From CAILZL01 sp963791615 (lineage in GTDB: Bacteria > Pseudomonadota > Gammaproteobacteria > Steroidobacterales > Steroidobacteraceae), in the NCBI GenBank assembly GCA_963791615.1, contig CAWBTE010000005.1, positions 310,001-374,000 of the forward strand: DNA of 64,000 nt, written 5' to 3'. Each line of letters starts with the position of its first letter. Position 1 is the first letter of the stretch. Of this stretch, positions 45,304 to 54,953 are shown one piece after another. The notes beneath the pieces are model-generated. The model did no database searches, was not told the origin of the DNA, and was given only the letters and a program-made list of their open reading frames with translations. The translations under genes were made by a program, and so were the position numbers.

Positions 45304-45360
45304 AACCATTTGGCTTCCTCCCTGAGCAAATGGTTGACCCGGTCATCCCCATGCCGGGTT
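45304..45360. other. Two stable hairpins in the barrel/engB spacer
   Basis: AACCATTTG (45304-45312) pairs with CAAATGGTT (45327-45335); ACCCGG (45337-45342) pairs with CCGGGT (45354-45359) and runs into TTCTTC. With the terminator at 45368 they form three stems in a row. Confidence 0.5.
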
Positions 45361-45367
45361 CTTCATC

Positions 45368-45400
45368 ACCCCGATGGCTATGCTGTCGGGGTATTTTTTT
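45368..45400 (+). terminator. Intrinsic terminator facing engB
   Basis: ACCCCGA (45368-45374) pairs with TCGGGGT (45386-45392), followed by ATTTTTTT. It ends plus-strand transcripts and overlaps the last codons and stop of the minus-strand engB. Confidence 0.75.
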
Positions 45401-45980
45401 GTGCTAGTGCCGCATCCAGGAACCGCCGCCCCTCGTCCACGCCGCGACGGCTGGTGGCCGAAAACAGCTGGACGCTGACGCCCTCACCCACCGATGCACG
45501 CACTTCGCGAATGACTTTCATGCCTTCGGACTGGGTCAGCTTGTCGGCCTTGCTGAGCAGGATGTGGCACCTCAGGCGGCGTGCGCTACCCCATTCCAGC
45601 ATTTGCAGATCGGTATCCTTGAGCGGGTGCCGCGAATCCATCAGCACCACCAGCCCGGTCAGAGACTGGCGCTGCTCGAAATAGCTGGCCATCAGTTCGT
45701 GCCAGTGCTGCTGCATGGCCGGCGGCACCTTGGCAAATCCGTAGCCAGGCAGGTCCACCAGCCGCTGGTTGGTTCCCAGACTGAAAAAGTTGATCAGCTG
45801 GGTTCGGCCCGGGGTCTTGCTGATGCGGGCCAGGGCAAGCCGGCCAGTGATGGCATTGATGGCGCTGGACTTGCCACTGTTGGATCGACCGGCAAAGGCC
45901 ACCTCCACACCTTGGTCGGCAGGAAACTGATGGGCCTGCCAGGCGCCGAGCAGGTAATCAACATTGGGGTAATACGACAT
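45378..45980 (-). CDS. engB: Ribosome biogenesis GTPase YihA/YsxC
   Basis: The product has 200 residues from ATG 45980; a longer frame to 46031 lacks family support. G1 GRSNSGKSSAINA, G2/Switch I PGRTQLINFF, G3 DLPGYGFAKV, G4 LSKADKL and G5 SATSRRG are intact. EngB is an essential GTPase in large-subunit assembly. It is divergent from the cytochrome c4 gene with a 310-base spacer that contains a fold-back element. Confidence 0.95.
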   Translation of the reverse strand: MSYYPNVDYLLGAWQAHQFPADQGVEVAFAGRSNSGKSSAINAITGRLALARISKTPGRTQLINFFSLGTNQRLVDLPGYGFAKVPPAMQQHWHELMASYFEQRQSLTGLVVLMDSRHPLKDTDLQMLEWGSARRLRCHILLSKADKLTQSEGMKVIREVRASVGEGVSVQLFSATSRRGVDEGRRFLDAALAQKNTPTA

Positions 45981-46090
45981 GGTGGGGCGTGATGAGCGGC
46001 TGCCAACATCACGCTGATTCCTGGCTACCAAATAAGATGTCTAGTGTACAATTGCGCGCCTTTATCGCCAGCTTTAATGCCCAGCAGCCT

Positions 46091-46239
46091 GTCTGACTTA
46101 GGTGATCGTAGCGAGGCGAGTGAGAAATTGAGATCAGTTTTTCGATCGTTTGAGGCGAATAGCCAGTTCTATTTAACGAAAACGATCGGAAAAATGAACC
46201 AATTTCCCACCGCCGCAGTAGATCATTCCTAAGTCAGAC
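46091..46239. repeat. 149-bp near-palindromic element between engB and cytochrome c4
   Basis: GTCTGACTTAGG and CCTAAGTCAGAC are perfect 12-bp ends. Inside, GAAATTGAGATCAGTTTTTC and CGATCGTTT pair with AAAACGATCG and AAAAATGAACCAATTTC, down to a tip AATAG-CCAGTT-CTATT. The whole unit is a single long hairpin of a family different from the 17280/45067 type. The rest of the spacer must hold both divergent promoters. Confidence 0.7.
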
Positions 46240-46290
46240 AGTCTGCCATGGGGCCAGCTGGTATCAGAGATCAGCATTGGAGTTCTTTCG

Positions 46291-46929
46291 ATGAAGTCTG
46301 GCGTCTTGACGAACTGGGGAATGATGCGCGGCCTGCTGGCTGCCGGGGTACTGCTCGGCCTGGCCGGTAATAACGCCATGGCAGCAGGCGATGTAGCCGC
46401 CGGCCAGACCAAGGCTTCCACTGTGTGCCTGGCCTGTCATGGGCTGGATGGCAACAGCGTCAACCCGGAGTGGCCGAGCATTGCCGGCCAGCATGCTGAC
46501 TACATCATCAAGCAGGTAAAAGCATTCCGCGCCGGTGAACGCACCAACGTGCTCATGTCACCCATTTCACTGACCCTGACTGACAAGGACATCGAAGACA
46601 CGGCGGCTTACTACGCCACCCAGAAGCCCAAAGGCCTGGAAGCGGCCAAGGACAAGGTCGAATTGGGCCAGAAGATTTATCGCGGCGGCGTGGCCGACAG
46701 CAAGCTGCCCGCCTGTCTGGCCTGCCACGGCCCGAATGGCCGGGGCAACCCGGGTGCAGGTTATGCCGCCCTGCGCAGCCAGCACGCCACCCAGATTGTT
46801 ACGCAGCTGCAGGCCTATAAGAAGGGTGAGCGCAAGACGGATCAGAACGAGATGATGCGCACCATCGCCAGCAAACTGTCCGACGAGCAGATGGTTGCCG
46901 TGGCTCAATATATTCAGGGTTTGCGCTGA
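46291..46929 (+). CDS. Dihaem cytochrome c4
   Basis: The product has 212 residues. A signal peptide (about 1-32, ending AMAA) is followed by two c-type domains with CLACHG motifs at about 47 and 147, and Met ligands in the LMSPIS and NEMMRTIA regions. Cytochrome c4 carries electrons in the periplasm to terminal oxidases. polA-engB-c4-dsbA is a known gammaproteobacterial order. Confidence 0.92.
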   Translation: MKSGVLTNWGMMRGLLAAGVLLGLAGNNAMAAGDVAAGQTKASTVCLACHGLDGNSVNPEWPSIAGQHADYIIKQVKAFRAGERTNVLMSPISLTLTDKDIEDTAAYYATQKPKGLEAAKDKVELGQKIYRGGVADSKLPACLACHGPNGRGNPGAGYAALRSQHATQIVTQLQAYKKGERKTDQNEMMRTIASKLSDEQMVAVAQYIQGLR

Positions 46930-47033
46930 CGCCGGTCAGGTGGCCAATGCTGCCTGATGAGCGTCGAAAATCATTCCTTAGCTGAGCAAGCACCGCCTGC
47001 CAGGCCCGGTTTCCTACCTTCGGAGCTCCAAGC

Positions 47034-47885
47034 ATGAAGCGTTCTGCCGCATTGGCCTTCACTCTGATTCTGGCAACGCTGCTGACCGCCTGCAGCAAGA
47101 ACACCCCCAGCAGCGTCGCGGTCACCGATAGCAACGCCTCGGCCAGCGCCGCCAGTGTGGAATTCTCCAGCAGTGCCAGCAGTACGGCCAATGCCGTAGC
47201 CGAAACCAGCGAACCAATTCCTGAACAACTTTCGGAAACGGCAGGCAGCCCAGCCGCAACTGCCAACACGACCAATGCCCTGTCGCTGAAGATGACTGAG
47301 CCCAAACCCGAACCCGCTTCACGCTGGCAGGAAGGGGTTCATTACACACGACTGGCGCCCGTACAACCCACCTCGGTTGCGCCCGGACAAATCGAGGTAA
47401 CCGAAGTGTTCTGGTATGGCTGCCCGCACTGTAATGCGCTGGACCCCTATCTCGAATCCTGGCGCAGGAATGGCAAGCCCAGCTACGTGAGTTTTGTGCG
47501 CGTGCCGGTGATGTGGAGTCCGGGACACAAGCTGCATGCCCGCGTGTTCTACACCGCCGAACTGCTGGGCAAGCTGGATGCATTACACACCGTAATCTTT
47601 CGCGAGATGCAGGTGAATGGTAATCCGATGACCTCGACCGCACAGGTTGAGCAATTCTTCGTCCGCAATGGCGTGAGTCAGGCCGATTTCCAGAAGGCAT
47701 TTTCATCCTTCGCCGTTGAGTCCAGTCTGGCGCGCGCTGAAACGCTGGGCTTGCGCTACAAGGTGGAATCAGTGCCGCTGATCATCATCAATGGCAAGTA
47801 TGTTTCGGATATTGGCAAGGCGGGAGGGCCGCAGGAGCTGCTCGCACTGATCAATGATCTGGCCGCTCGCGAAAAAGCAAATTAG
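47034..47885 (+). CDS. dsbA: Thiol:disulfide interchange protein DsbA, lipoprotein form
   Basis: The product has 283 residues. A lipobox LLTAC at about 16-20 suggests a membrane anchor. A Ser/Ala-rich linker of about 70 residues follows, then the thioredoxin-like domain with active site CPHC in VFWYGCPHCNALDPYLESW and the cis-Pro loop VESVPLIIING. It oxidises exported proteins. The N-terminal extension makes it longer than the usual 210 residues. Confidence 0.92.
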   Translation: MKRSAALAFTLILATLLTACSKNTPSSVAVTDSNASASAASVEFSSSASSTANAVAETSEPIPEQLSETAGSPAATANTTNALSLKMTEPKPEPASRWQEGVHYTRLAPVQPTSVAPGQIEVTEVFWYGCPHCNALDPYLESWRRNGKPSYVSFVRVPVMWSPGHKLHARVFYTAELLGKLDALHTVIFREMQVNGNPMTSTAQVEQFFVRNGVSQADFQKAFSSFAVESSLARAETLGLRYKVESVPLIIINGKYVSDIGKAGGPQELLALINDLAAREKAN

Positions 47886-47897
47886 ACCGCCAGCAGC

Positions 47898-48872
47898 ATG
47901 CTGAATACCTACATCTCTCATGCACGCGGACTGGCGCGTGCCGATGCCACCGGCATTCAGCGCATTCCGAACCAGGCCATCTGGATTGACCTGCTCGAAC
48001 CCAACATGGATGAAGAGCGTTCGGTCGAGCAGGAACTGGGAATCGAGATTCCTTCGCGCGAAGAAATGCGCGAGATTGAAACCTCCAACCGGCTGTATGA
48101 AGAAGATGGGTCCTTGTTCATGACCATCACGGTGGCCGCCAAACTGGATACGGCGCGCCCGGAAAGCACCGCCATCACTTTCATTCTCAACAGTGATCGG
48201 CTGGTTACCAATCGCTACGTGGACACGCTTTCATTCCGCAATTTCATTGCCTATGCCGAGCGGCATCCAACCGCCTGCAATTCACCGGCGGTGATTTTTG
48301 CGGGCCTGATTGAGGCCCTGATTGAACGTATCGCCGACACGCTGGAGCGTATCGGCAACGATCTCGACTCCGTATCAGGCAGCATTTTCCTGACCGATCA
48401 GGCCAAGTCGAAGGCCAAGCGCGATTTGCGCTTGCTGCTGGAACGTATCGGCTTCAATGGTGAGCTGAACTCCAAGGCGCGTGAATCACTGGTCAGCCTG
48501 GCGCGCATGCTGGTGTTTGTTCAACAGTCCAGCAGCGTGCAACTCAATGAAGAGCAGCGCGGCCGGTTTCGCTCCATCGCCAGCGATGCGGCGGCGTTGT
48601 CGGATCACGCCAGCTTCCTCGGCACCAAGGTCTCGTTCCTGCTGGAGGCCACCCTGGGCCTGATCAACCTGGAACAGAACAACATCATCAAGATCTTTTC
48701 GGTGGCCGCCGTCATGTTCATGCCGCCGACACTGATCGCCAGCGTGTACGGCATGAATTTCCGGCACATGCCCGAGCTGGCCTGGCCGCTGGGTTATCCC
48801 GTGGCGCTGCTGCTGATGTTCGGTTCCATCCTCGGCATCTACATCTATTTCAAGCGCCGCGGCTGGCTGTAG
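47898..48872 (+). CDS. corA: CorA-family magnesium/cobalt channel
   Basis: The product has 324 residues. A large N-terminal cytoplasmic domain with long helices leads to two membrane segments at the C-terminus, the first ending in the signature YGMNF. CorA pentamers admit Mg2+ and Co2+. It starts 12 bases after dsbA. A hairpin of AACCTTGAA/TTCAAGGTT (48911-48932) lies in the 238-base spacer after it; otherwise nothing is visible there. Confidence 0.93.
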   Translation: MLNTYISHARGLARADATGIQRIPNQAIWIDLLEPNMDEERSVEQELGIEIPSREEMREIETSNRLYEEDGSLFMTITVAAKLDTARPESTAITFILNSDRLVTNRYVDTLSFRNFIAYAERHPTACNSPAVIFAGLIEALIERIADTLERIGNDLDSVSGSIFLTDQAKSKAKRDLRLLLERIGFNGELNSKARESLVSLARMLVFVQQSSSVQLNEEQRGRFRSIASDAAALSDHASFLGTKVSFLLEATLGLINLEQNNIIKIFSVAAVMFMPPTLIASVYGMNFRHMPELAWPLGYPVALLLMFGSILGIYIYFKRRGWL

Positions 48873-48910
48873 TGCCTGCCGTGCCGCTGCATCAGTCACC
48901 CCACGACTGA

Positions 48911-48932
48911 AACCTTGAATTGGTTCAAGGTT
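48911..48932. other. Perfect 9-bp-arm hairpin after corA
   Basis: AACCTTGAA and TTCAAGGTT flank a TTGG loop. There is no T tract, so it is not a standard terminator. Confidence 0.4.
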
Positions 48933-49110
48933 CTACGCAGTTAAAGGGCGAACTGTGTCGCCATCCAGCGTCGTGATTTTGGGGAACATGGTTGCCTCAG
49001 AGTGGTGCGGAGGAAGAAACTGAACCCGGCGCCGCGCTCTGAATCGACGATGACTGCACGGGTTACATGGAACCCGCACACAGACCTGCACTGGGTACTT
49101 GGGGACGACA

Positions 49111-51360
49111 ATGCAATTTCTTGATCTGGGTCGCTACAAACCTATCGCACTGGGCTTTTTCGGTTTCACGCTGCTGATTGGCGTGGTGCTGGGTTTTAAC
49201 ATGTATATGTCCAACCTGTTCAGCACCGACCTGTCGGGCGTCAAGTATCTTGCCCAGCAGCAGGTGCAACCGGCAGTGATTGTGGCCAACAGCCACGCCA
49301 TGGCCGCCCGCCTCAAGACCCGCGAACCCATCACCGATTCATTCAACTCGCTGCGCAGCGCAGTGACCGGCATTGACCAGACGCTGGCCAGTTTGGCCAA
49401 TGATGGTAGCCTCACCGACGCACAGAATCGCACCTACTATTTCTCAAGCATGCGCAGCGAGCCTGCCGCCAGCACCCTGAACAGCGCATTGCATCGCTGG
49501 AACCCTTACAAGGCCAAACTGGATACGGTGCTGCGGCTGTCCGGCAATCCTTACGATACGGATGCCAGCGGTGTGGTAACACTCAACGAGCGCGGCCAGC
49601 GTCTGTTGCAGGGCCTGGCCGAACTGGAACCGCTGGAAGCCGCTGCGCAAACTGAATTAAGTGCTGCATTCCAGACCGTCGCCGATCAGCTGGAAGCCAA
49701 TGGCAAGGCGCGGGTGACCATGCTGCGTTATGCGCAGATTGGCGCCATCGTGCTGGCGCTGCTGGGATTCATGGCCATTCTGTCCTATCTGGGCAGCACC
49801 ATGCGTAACGCCGACGTGCAGACGGTACAGACCCGCAAGGAAACCACTGACATTCTGGGTACGGTGAATGAAGGTCTGTTCCTGCTGGATCGCAATCAGC
49901 GCATCGGCGCTGAACGCTCAAAAGCGCTCACCAGCATTTTTCGTCGCGACGATTTCGAAGGTATGAGCTTTGAAGATCTGCTGCGCCACATCGTGCCGGA
50001 AAAAACCCTGAGAACCGCGCAGGACTATGTGGAACTGCTGTGGGGTGAGCGCGTCAATGAAAGGCTGGTCAAGTCCGTCAATCCGCTCAATGAAGTGGAA
50101 GTCAATTTCGACAATCCTGCCGGCGGCTTCGATACCCACTATCTGGAATTCGACTTCAATCGCGTCAAGTCAGATGGTCAGCTATCACACCTGCTGGTCA
50201 CGGTGAATGATGTCACCCAGCGCGTGATGCTGGCGCATGAACTGCAGGAATCACAGGAAAAGGCGCAGGCACAGCTGGATCTGCTGTTACGCATCCTGCA
50301 CGTCGATCCCGCCAGTCTGACCAGCTTCCTGTCGGATACCGAGACTTCATTGAAGATGGTCAACACCATCCTGCGTGAACCGGCCCGTGAAGAAGCCATG
50401 TTCCGCAGCAAGATTGACAATATTTATCGACAGATCCATGCCGTCAAAGGCGAGTCCTCGGCGCTGGGGCTGAAGACCGTTGAGCAACGCGCGCATGCGT
50501 TTGAAGAATCGCTGACCGAGATCAAGGATCGCAGCCATATCTCGGGCAGTGATTTCCTGCCCCTGGTGGTCAAGCTGGACGATCTGTTCAGCCATCTGGC
50601 GCAAGTGCGTGAAATGCTGGGCCGACTGGTCGATCTGCATCACGCCATTGCATCGCGCAACATCTCCACCGGCAAGTCAAATGTTACGGCTACCGAAGTA
50701 GACTCCGAAGAAATGAATGACTTGCTGAGCAGCAAGGGCAGCAATGATCCTCGCGAAGGCACCAGCGCGCTGGAAGCATTGATGAGCGGCAGCGGCCTGA
50801 AACGCACGCTGGACAAGCTGGCGCAGAAAGTGGCTGACAGCAACACCAAACAGGTTGAGCTGGAGTGCAGCGGTCTGGATGCCATTCCGGAAGCGTATCG
50901 CCGCACGGTCAAGGACATCGCCATCCAGCTGGTGCGCAATGCGGTGGTGCATGGCATTGAAGTGCCGGCCGAACGCAAGGACGCCAGCAAGTCTGAATTC
51001 GGCCAGCTGGTGATCGAATTTGCCGATCACGGCGAACAAGGCATGGAGCTGATCGTCAAAGACGATGGTCGCGGTCTGCAACTGGAGCGCATCAAGGAAG
51101 TGGCGATTGAGCGGAGCCTGATTACACCCGCACAGGCAGCGCTGCTTGACCAGCGTCAAACCATGGCGCTGATTTTCCGGCCCGGATTTTCGACGGTTGA
51201 TGCCGTAACCAGCGATGCGGGACGGGGCGCGGGCATGGATCTGGTGCGCTCACTGGTCGCTGACCTCAACGGCAGGGTGGGCATGTCCACTGCCAAGGGT
51301 CGCTACACGCGCTTCAAGATCTGGTTGCCGGCGCCGTCCAGCGCAGTAGTGGCTGCGTAA
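49111..51360 (+). CDS. CheA-like membrane histidine kinase (sensor, PAS-like, Hpt, HATPase)
   Basis: The product has 749 residues from ATG 49111, with TTGGGGA 6-12 bases upstream. Two membrane segments (about 13-36 and 205-228) enclose a periplasmic sensor region. A PAS-like part (ETTDILGTVNEGLFLLD) is followed at about 443 by an Hpt-type phospho-acceptor His in IYRQIHAVKGESSALG. The HATPase domain is of CheA type: IQLVRNAVVHGIE, VKDDGRGL, GFSTVDAVTSDAGRGAGMDLV. It ends without a CheW-like domain, so it is not built for a receptor array. CheY and CheX genes follow directly. Confidence 0.88.
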   Translation: MQFLDLGRYKPIALGFFGFTLLIGVVLGFNMYMSNLFSTDLSGVKYLAQQQVQPAVIVANSHAMAARLKTREPITDSFNSLRSAVTGIDQTLASLANDGSLTDAQNRTYYFSSMRSEPAASTLNSALHRWNPYKAKLDTVLRLSGNPYDTDASGVVTLNERGQRLLQGLAELEPLEAAAQTELSAAFQTVADQLEANGKARVTMLRYAQIGAIVLALLGFMAILSYLGSTMRNADVQTVQTRKETTDILGTVNEGLFLLDRNQRIGAERSKALTSIFRRDDFEGMSFEDLLRHIVPEKTLRTAQDYVELLWGERVNERLVKSVNPLNEVEVNFDNPAGGFDTHYLEFDFNRVKSDGQLSHLLVTVNDVTQRVMLAHELQESQEKAQAQLDLLLRILHVDPASLTSFLSDTETSLKMVNTILREPAREEAMFRSKIDNIYRQIHAVKGESSALGLKTVEQRAHAFEESLTEIKDRSHISGSDFLPLVVKLDDLFSHLAQVREMLGRLVDLHHAIASRNISTGKSNVTATEVDSEEMNDLLSSKGSNDPREGTSALEALMSGSGLKRTLDKLAQKVADSNTKQVELECSGLDAIPEAYRRTVKDIAIQLVRNAVVHGIEVPAERKDASKSEFGQLVIEFADHGEQGMELIVKDDGRGLQLERIKEVAIERSLITPAQAALLDQRQTMALIFRPGFSTVDAVTSDAGRGAGMDLVRSLVADLNGRVGMSTAKGRYTRFKIWLPAPSSAVVAA

Positions 51361-51403
51361 TCCGGTTCAGACAACAATCAAATAACGAATTGATGAGGTA
51401 ATC

Positions 51404-51811
51404 ATGCCGGCTACAGCTCCCGCGAGTACTGACCCAAACCGCAAACTCACCATGATGATCTGCGATGACTCGAACATCATTCGTCGCAAGATTGAACGCG
51501 AATTGAAGATCGAGCGGCTGGAAGTCACCGCAACCGCCGCCAATGGCCGCATCGCCGTGGACACTTTCCGCAAGCAGCCCGTGGATGTTGTCACCATGGA
51601 CATCACCATGCCGGAAATGGACGGCATTGAATGCGTCGAGAAGCTGGTGCAGCTCAAGCCGGATGTGCTGATTCTGGTGGTCTCGGCACTGGCTGACAAG
51701 GCCACCGCCATTGAAGCGCTGAAGCGAGGCGCCAATGGCTTTCTGTGCAAACCCTTCACGGATCGGCAACTGACCGAAGCACTGACGGAGCTGTTACGGG
51801 GTGCGCAATGA
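51404..51811 (+). CDS. CheY-like single-domain response regulator
   Basis: The product has 135 residues. All receiver residues are present: acidic pair D21/D22 in MICDDSN, phospho-acceptor D66 in TMDITMPEMDG, S94 region LVVSALAD, and K116 in FLCKPF. No output domain. It should receive phosphate from the CheA-like kinase 43 bases upstream. Its stop overlaps the cheX start as ATGA. Confidence 0.93.
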   Translation: MPATAPASTDPNRKLTMMICDDSNIIRRKIERELKIERLEVTATAANGRIAVDTFRKQPVDVVTMDITMPEMDGIECVEKLVQLKPDVLILVVSALADKATAIEALKRGANGFLCKPFTDRQLTEALTELLRGAQ

Positions 51812-52257
51812 TGTCCAACCTCGAACTCGCTACTTTTGTTGAGGGCACAACCCGCTACTTTGAAACGGCGGGCAATCAACCCGCGACGGTGGGCTCGCCC
51901 TACCTGGTGAACAGCGGACGCCCGACCGTGCACGAGTTCACCGGCATGATCAACATTGCCGGCAAACGACGCGGTGTGGTTTATTTCACCGCATCCCGCC
52001 CCATGCTGACGGTATTGCTGATGCGCATGGGTGAAACCGAACTCACTGAAGAAAACATGGCCGATCTGGTGGGCGAAGTGGCCAACACCATCTCCGGCAA
52101 TGCGCGCCGTGATTTCGGCAAGGACTTCATGATTTCAGTACCGCAGGTGGTAGCCGGTGATCCAGAGCGCGTAACCATCCCGGACAACGTGCGTTCGTTT
52201 GTTATCCCGATCAACTGGCGCAGTCATGCGGCGCAGCTGGTGATCTGTCTGGAGTAA
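51808..52257 (+). CDS. cheX: CheX-family CheY phosphatase
   Basis: The product has 149 residues. The ExxN phosphatase motif lies in LVGEVANTISGNAR (E90, N93), with the typical C-terminal strand pattern. CheX dephosphorylates CheY-P, so kinase, regulator and phosphatase make a complete phosphorylation cycle in three consecutive genes. It ends 25 bases from the convergent HD-GYP gene. Confidence 0.88.
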   Translation: MMSNLELATFVEGTTRYFETAGNQPATVGSPYLVNSGRPTVHEFTGMINIAGKRRGVVYFTASRPMLTVLLMRMGETELTEENMADLVGEVANTISGNARRDFGKDFMISVPQVVAGDPERVTIPDNVRSFVIPINWRSHAAQLVICLE

Positions 52258-52282
52258 CCCGGTCTTGCCTGAGTTTGCCTGA

Positions 52283-54700
52283 TCAGGATTCAGGCCACTG
52301 ATTGCCGGATTCGGCAAACACCTGTGCGCAGGCCTGCACAACGCGATCGTCGAACAAACGGCCACTGCCTGCACGAATTTCATTCAATGCCGCACTGATC
52401 CCCAATGCGCGGCGATGGGCACGATCGGCGCACATGGCCTCGACTACATCGGCCACCGCCAGAATGCGTGCTTCCAGGGTAATCTGCTCGCCACTCAATC
52501 CAGCCGGATAACCACTGCCATCCAGGCGCTCATGATGCTGGGCAACGATGCCAGCCACTTCCATGCCGAGATCAACACTGCGCAGCAGTTGCACGCCTGC
52601 CTCAACATGCGAACGCACCAATACGGTTTCGGCCTCACTCAACACACCCGGCTTGAGCAGCAAGGACTGTGGCAACAGGACATGACCGAGATCATGCAGG
52701 CGCGCCGCCAGATTCAATTGTGACTGCGTGGCGGCCGACAGGCCCAGTTTGCGCGCCAACAGGACTGACAGACTGGCAACCCGCGCGCCGCTGCCCATGG
52801 CATAGGCATCGTGCCGCTCAATCAATTTCTCCAGCAATGCAATGGCGCCATTGGCAGCACCAGCCTGTCGCTGCTGCGCCGCTGTCGCCAGGCGCTGCTG
52901 ACGTTTGCGTAGCAACAGCGTACCCAGCAACTCGGCGCACTGCTGCAACTCGTTCTGCTCTTCGGCGCTATAGGCCTGCTCGCGATTGCCCGTGAGCAGG
53001 AACCACAACTCGCGGCTGGCAGGCGCTACGGAACACGCCTGGTAGCTGGAAATCTCCGGCAGACCTTCCACCAGCAGGGCTTCATCATTAACTGCGTCAG
53101 ACCCCTGATTGATGCAGGTAGTTCGGGAACTGAGCAATGGTCGCCAGGGCTCCGGAACCGCCAGGCGATCGGTACTCTGCGTATTGCGTCGCTGCTGCGG
53201 ATGCTGCGTCATGGCCAGCACTTCCATGGTCTGGGTAACATTCTCCAGGGAGGCGAAGATCGCCAACGGACTGCTGAAGGCATGGGCAATACGCGCCACG
53301 GCATATTGCAGCAGGGTAGCTTCCTCCGCATCCTCGCCATAGCGCATGATTTCCAGCAGCGCGGGTAACCGGGCATTGGCAACTGGCTGCGTCATTATTG
53401 TCGGTGCAACCAGTGGAACCGATTCAACGCGCAGCAAGTATGCATCCAGCCCGGAGCCGACTTCATTCATGCCGCGCGTAATACTCAGCAATAACGGTGT
53501 CTGTGCGTCAGCAGGCTGGAACTCCAGTGAATACGTCTGTCCGACCGACAGCTGTTGCACCTGCTGCCAGGCTGTTGCGCTTAGCAGGTCGGCCATGGAT
53601 TGACGCAACAACTGCTCGCGTGACTGGCGCAGCAAACGCGTTGCCGCATCGTTGACTTCGCTGACCATGCCATCGCCATCACAGATGCAATAAGCCACCG
53701 GCAAGGCGCTCATCAAGGTTTTAAGGCGCAGCACTTCATCGGCCAGGGCGCGCTCGCCTCGCACGCGATAACTCACATCCTGCGCCGCCATGAGTTCGGC
53801 TGGCTGCGCCTTGAACATCACATCCGTGGTATTGAGCAGCAGTGAAAGGCCGCGGCCATCCTTGTGCCGGAAACCCAGCACATGGGTACCACCACTTTGC
53901 GTGGCATTGGCATTGTCGACACGCAATAACTGCTGATGGTCCAGCTGCAATAGCTCGCTGTGGCTGTAACCGAACAGCTGAGCCGTTGCCTGACTCGCGG
54001 CAAGAATCCGCTGACTGGCTTTGTCCACCAGCCACATTGCAATTGGTGAGCTGGCAAACAGCTGGCTCAGATCGGTAGCTTCGTCGAGTCTGGTCTGAAT
54101 GACTTGCAGCAACGCCGTCTGGCGCGCGGCATCATCGCGCAAGGTCTGCAAGGCTTCATTTTGTTTGTGTGTTTGTGACTGAACTTGCTGCACTGCGCGC
54201 AGCACATCTAATTTGGCATCTGCCTTGACTGAAGCCGGCTCCGTCACCGACTCGGCAACCTCTGCGAGGGCTACCATGCCACGCCGTACTACGCCCACAC
54301 CTGTGTTGAGCATGGGCAACACTGCGGTGTGTGGAGTGGCTATGGCTTCCGCCACAGTGGTGCGCAAGTTCGCCGAACGCAGGGCATCGCCCACGAAATG
54401 AGCCGCGCCCAGTTCCTGGGCAAAGCGGCTGGATTTTTCATCCTTGCTGCGCGTACTGAACAGCACGAACGGGATCTGTCGCAGCTGTTCGTCCTGCTGA
54501 CAGCGCCGGTACAACGCAAATCCGTCCAGCTTCGGCAACGCCGCATTGACCAGTAACAGTTGCGGCATGTTGCTGCGCGCCAGCTCCAGCGCATCGAGGC
54601 CATCGCGTGAACGCAGCACCGCATAGCCCTCACCTTCCAGCTGCTGGGCCAGCAGGTTCTGTTCTGTATCTCGCTCTGTAGCAATCAGTATTGTTTTCAT
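52283..54700 (-). CDS. HD-GYP domain protein with degenerate receiver and two PAS domains
   Basis: The product has 805 residues. The N-terminal receiver-like domain (1-115) lacks the phospho-acceptor: VNAALPKLDG has Asn52 where Asp is expected, the acidic pair is TE, and the KP near 105 reads GD. Two PAS-like domains follow (about 205-330 and 335-450, LMSALPVAYCICDGDGMV), then a GAF-like part and a C-terminal HD-GYP domain with RLHDLGHVLLP and AQHHERLDGSGYPAG, intact for cyclic di-GMP hydrolysis. The receiver probably works by binding, not phosphorylation. It is divergent from the TonB fusion gene. Confidence 0.9.
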   Translation of the reverse strand: MKTILIATERDTEQNLLAQQLEGEGYAVLRSRDGLDALELARSNMPQLLLVNAALPKLDGFALYRRCQQDEQLRQIPFVLFSTRSKDEKSSRFAQELGAAHFVGDALRSANLRTTVAEAIATPHTAVLPMLNTGVGVVRRGMVALAEVAESVTEPASVKADAKLDVLRAVQQVQSQTHKQNEALQTLRDDAARQTALLQVIQTRLDEATDLSQLFASSPIAMWLVDKASQRILAASQATAQLFGYSHSELLQLDHQQLLRVDNANATQSGGTHVLGFRHKDGRGLSLLLNTTDVMFKAQPAELMAAQDVSYRVRGERALADEVLRLKTLMSALPVAYCICDGDGMVSEVNDAATRLLRQSREQLLRQSMADLLSATAWQQVQQLSVGQTYSLEFQPADAQTPLLLSITRGMNEVGSGLDAYLLRVESVPLVAPTIMTQPVANARLPALLEIMRYGEDAEEATLLQYAVARIAHAFSSPLAIFASLENVTQTMEVLAMTQHPQQRRNTQSTDRLAVPEPWRPLLSSRTTCINQGSDAVNDEALLVEGLPEISSYQACSVAPASRELWFLLTGNREQAYSAEEQNELQQCAELLGTLLLRKRQQRLATAAQQRQAGAANGAIALLEKLIERHDAYAMGSGARVASLSVLLARKLGLSAATQSQLNLAARLHDLGHVLLPQSLLLKPGVLSEAETVLVRSHVEAGVQLLRSVDLGMEVAGIVAQHHERLDGSGYPAGLSGEQITLEARILAVADVVEAMCADRAHRRALGISAALNEIRAGSGRLFDDRVVQACAQVFAESGNQWPES

Positions 54701-54953
54701 GTGCTGCTTGAAGAATCGCGATCCCGCCGGTGTGCGGTGGCCTGTCAGAGCATCATATTGGGCCCACGCTGTCCCTAGATACTACGGACGCGTCGACTCA
54801 CCAACCACTTACCCCTGTCGCACTGCGGATTTGTGGCGTGGTTCACGTCGCAAACTCTGGAATGTGGACTCATGTCGCGGTGTTGCCCTGCGCGCTTGGC
54901 AAAATTGCTACTCATAATTCCATATTTCATTGTTTACTTCCGGGGAACACGCG

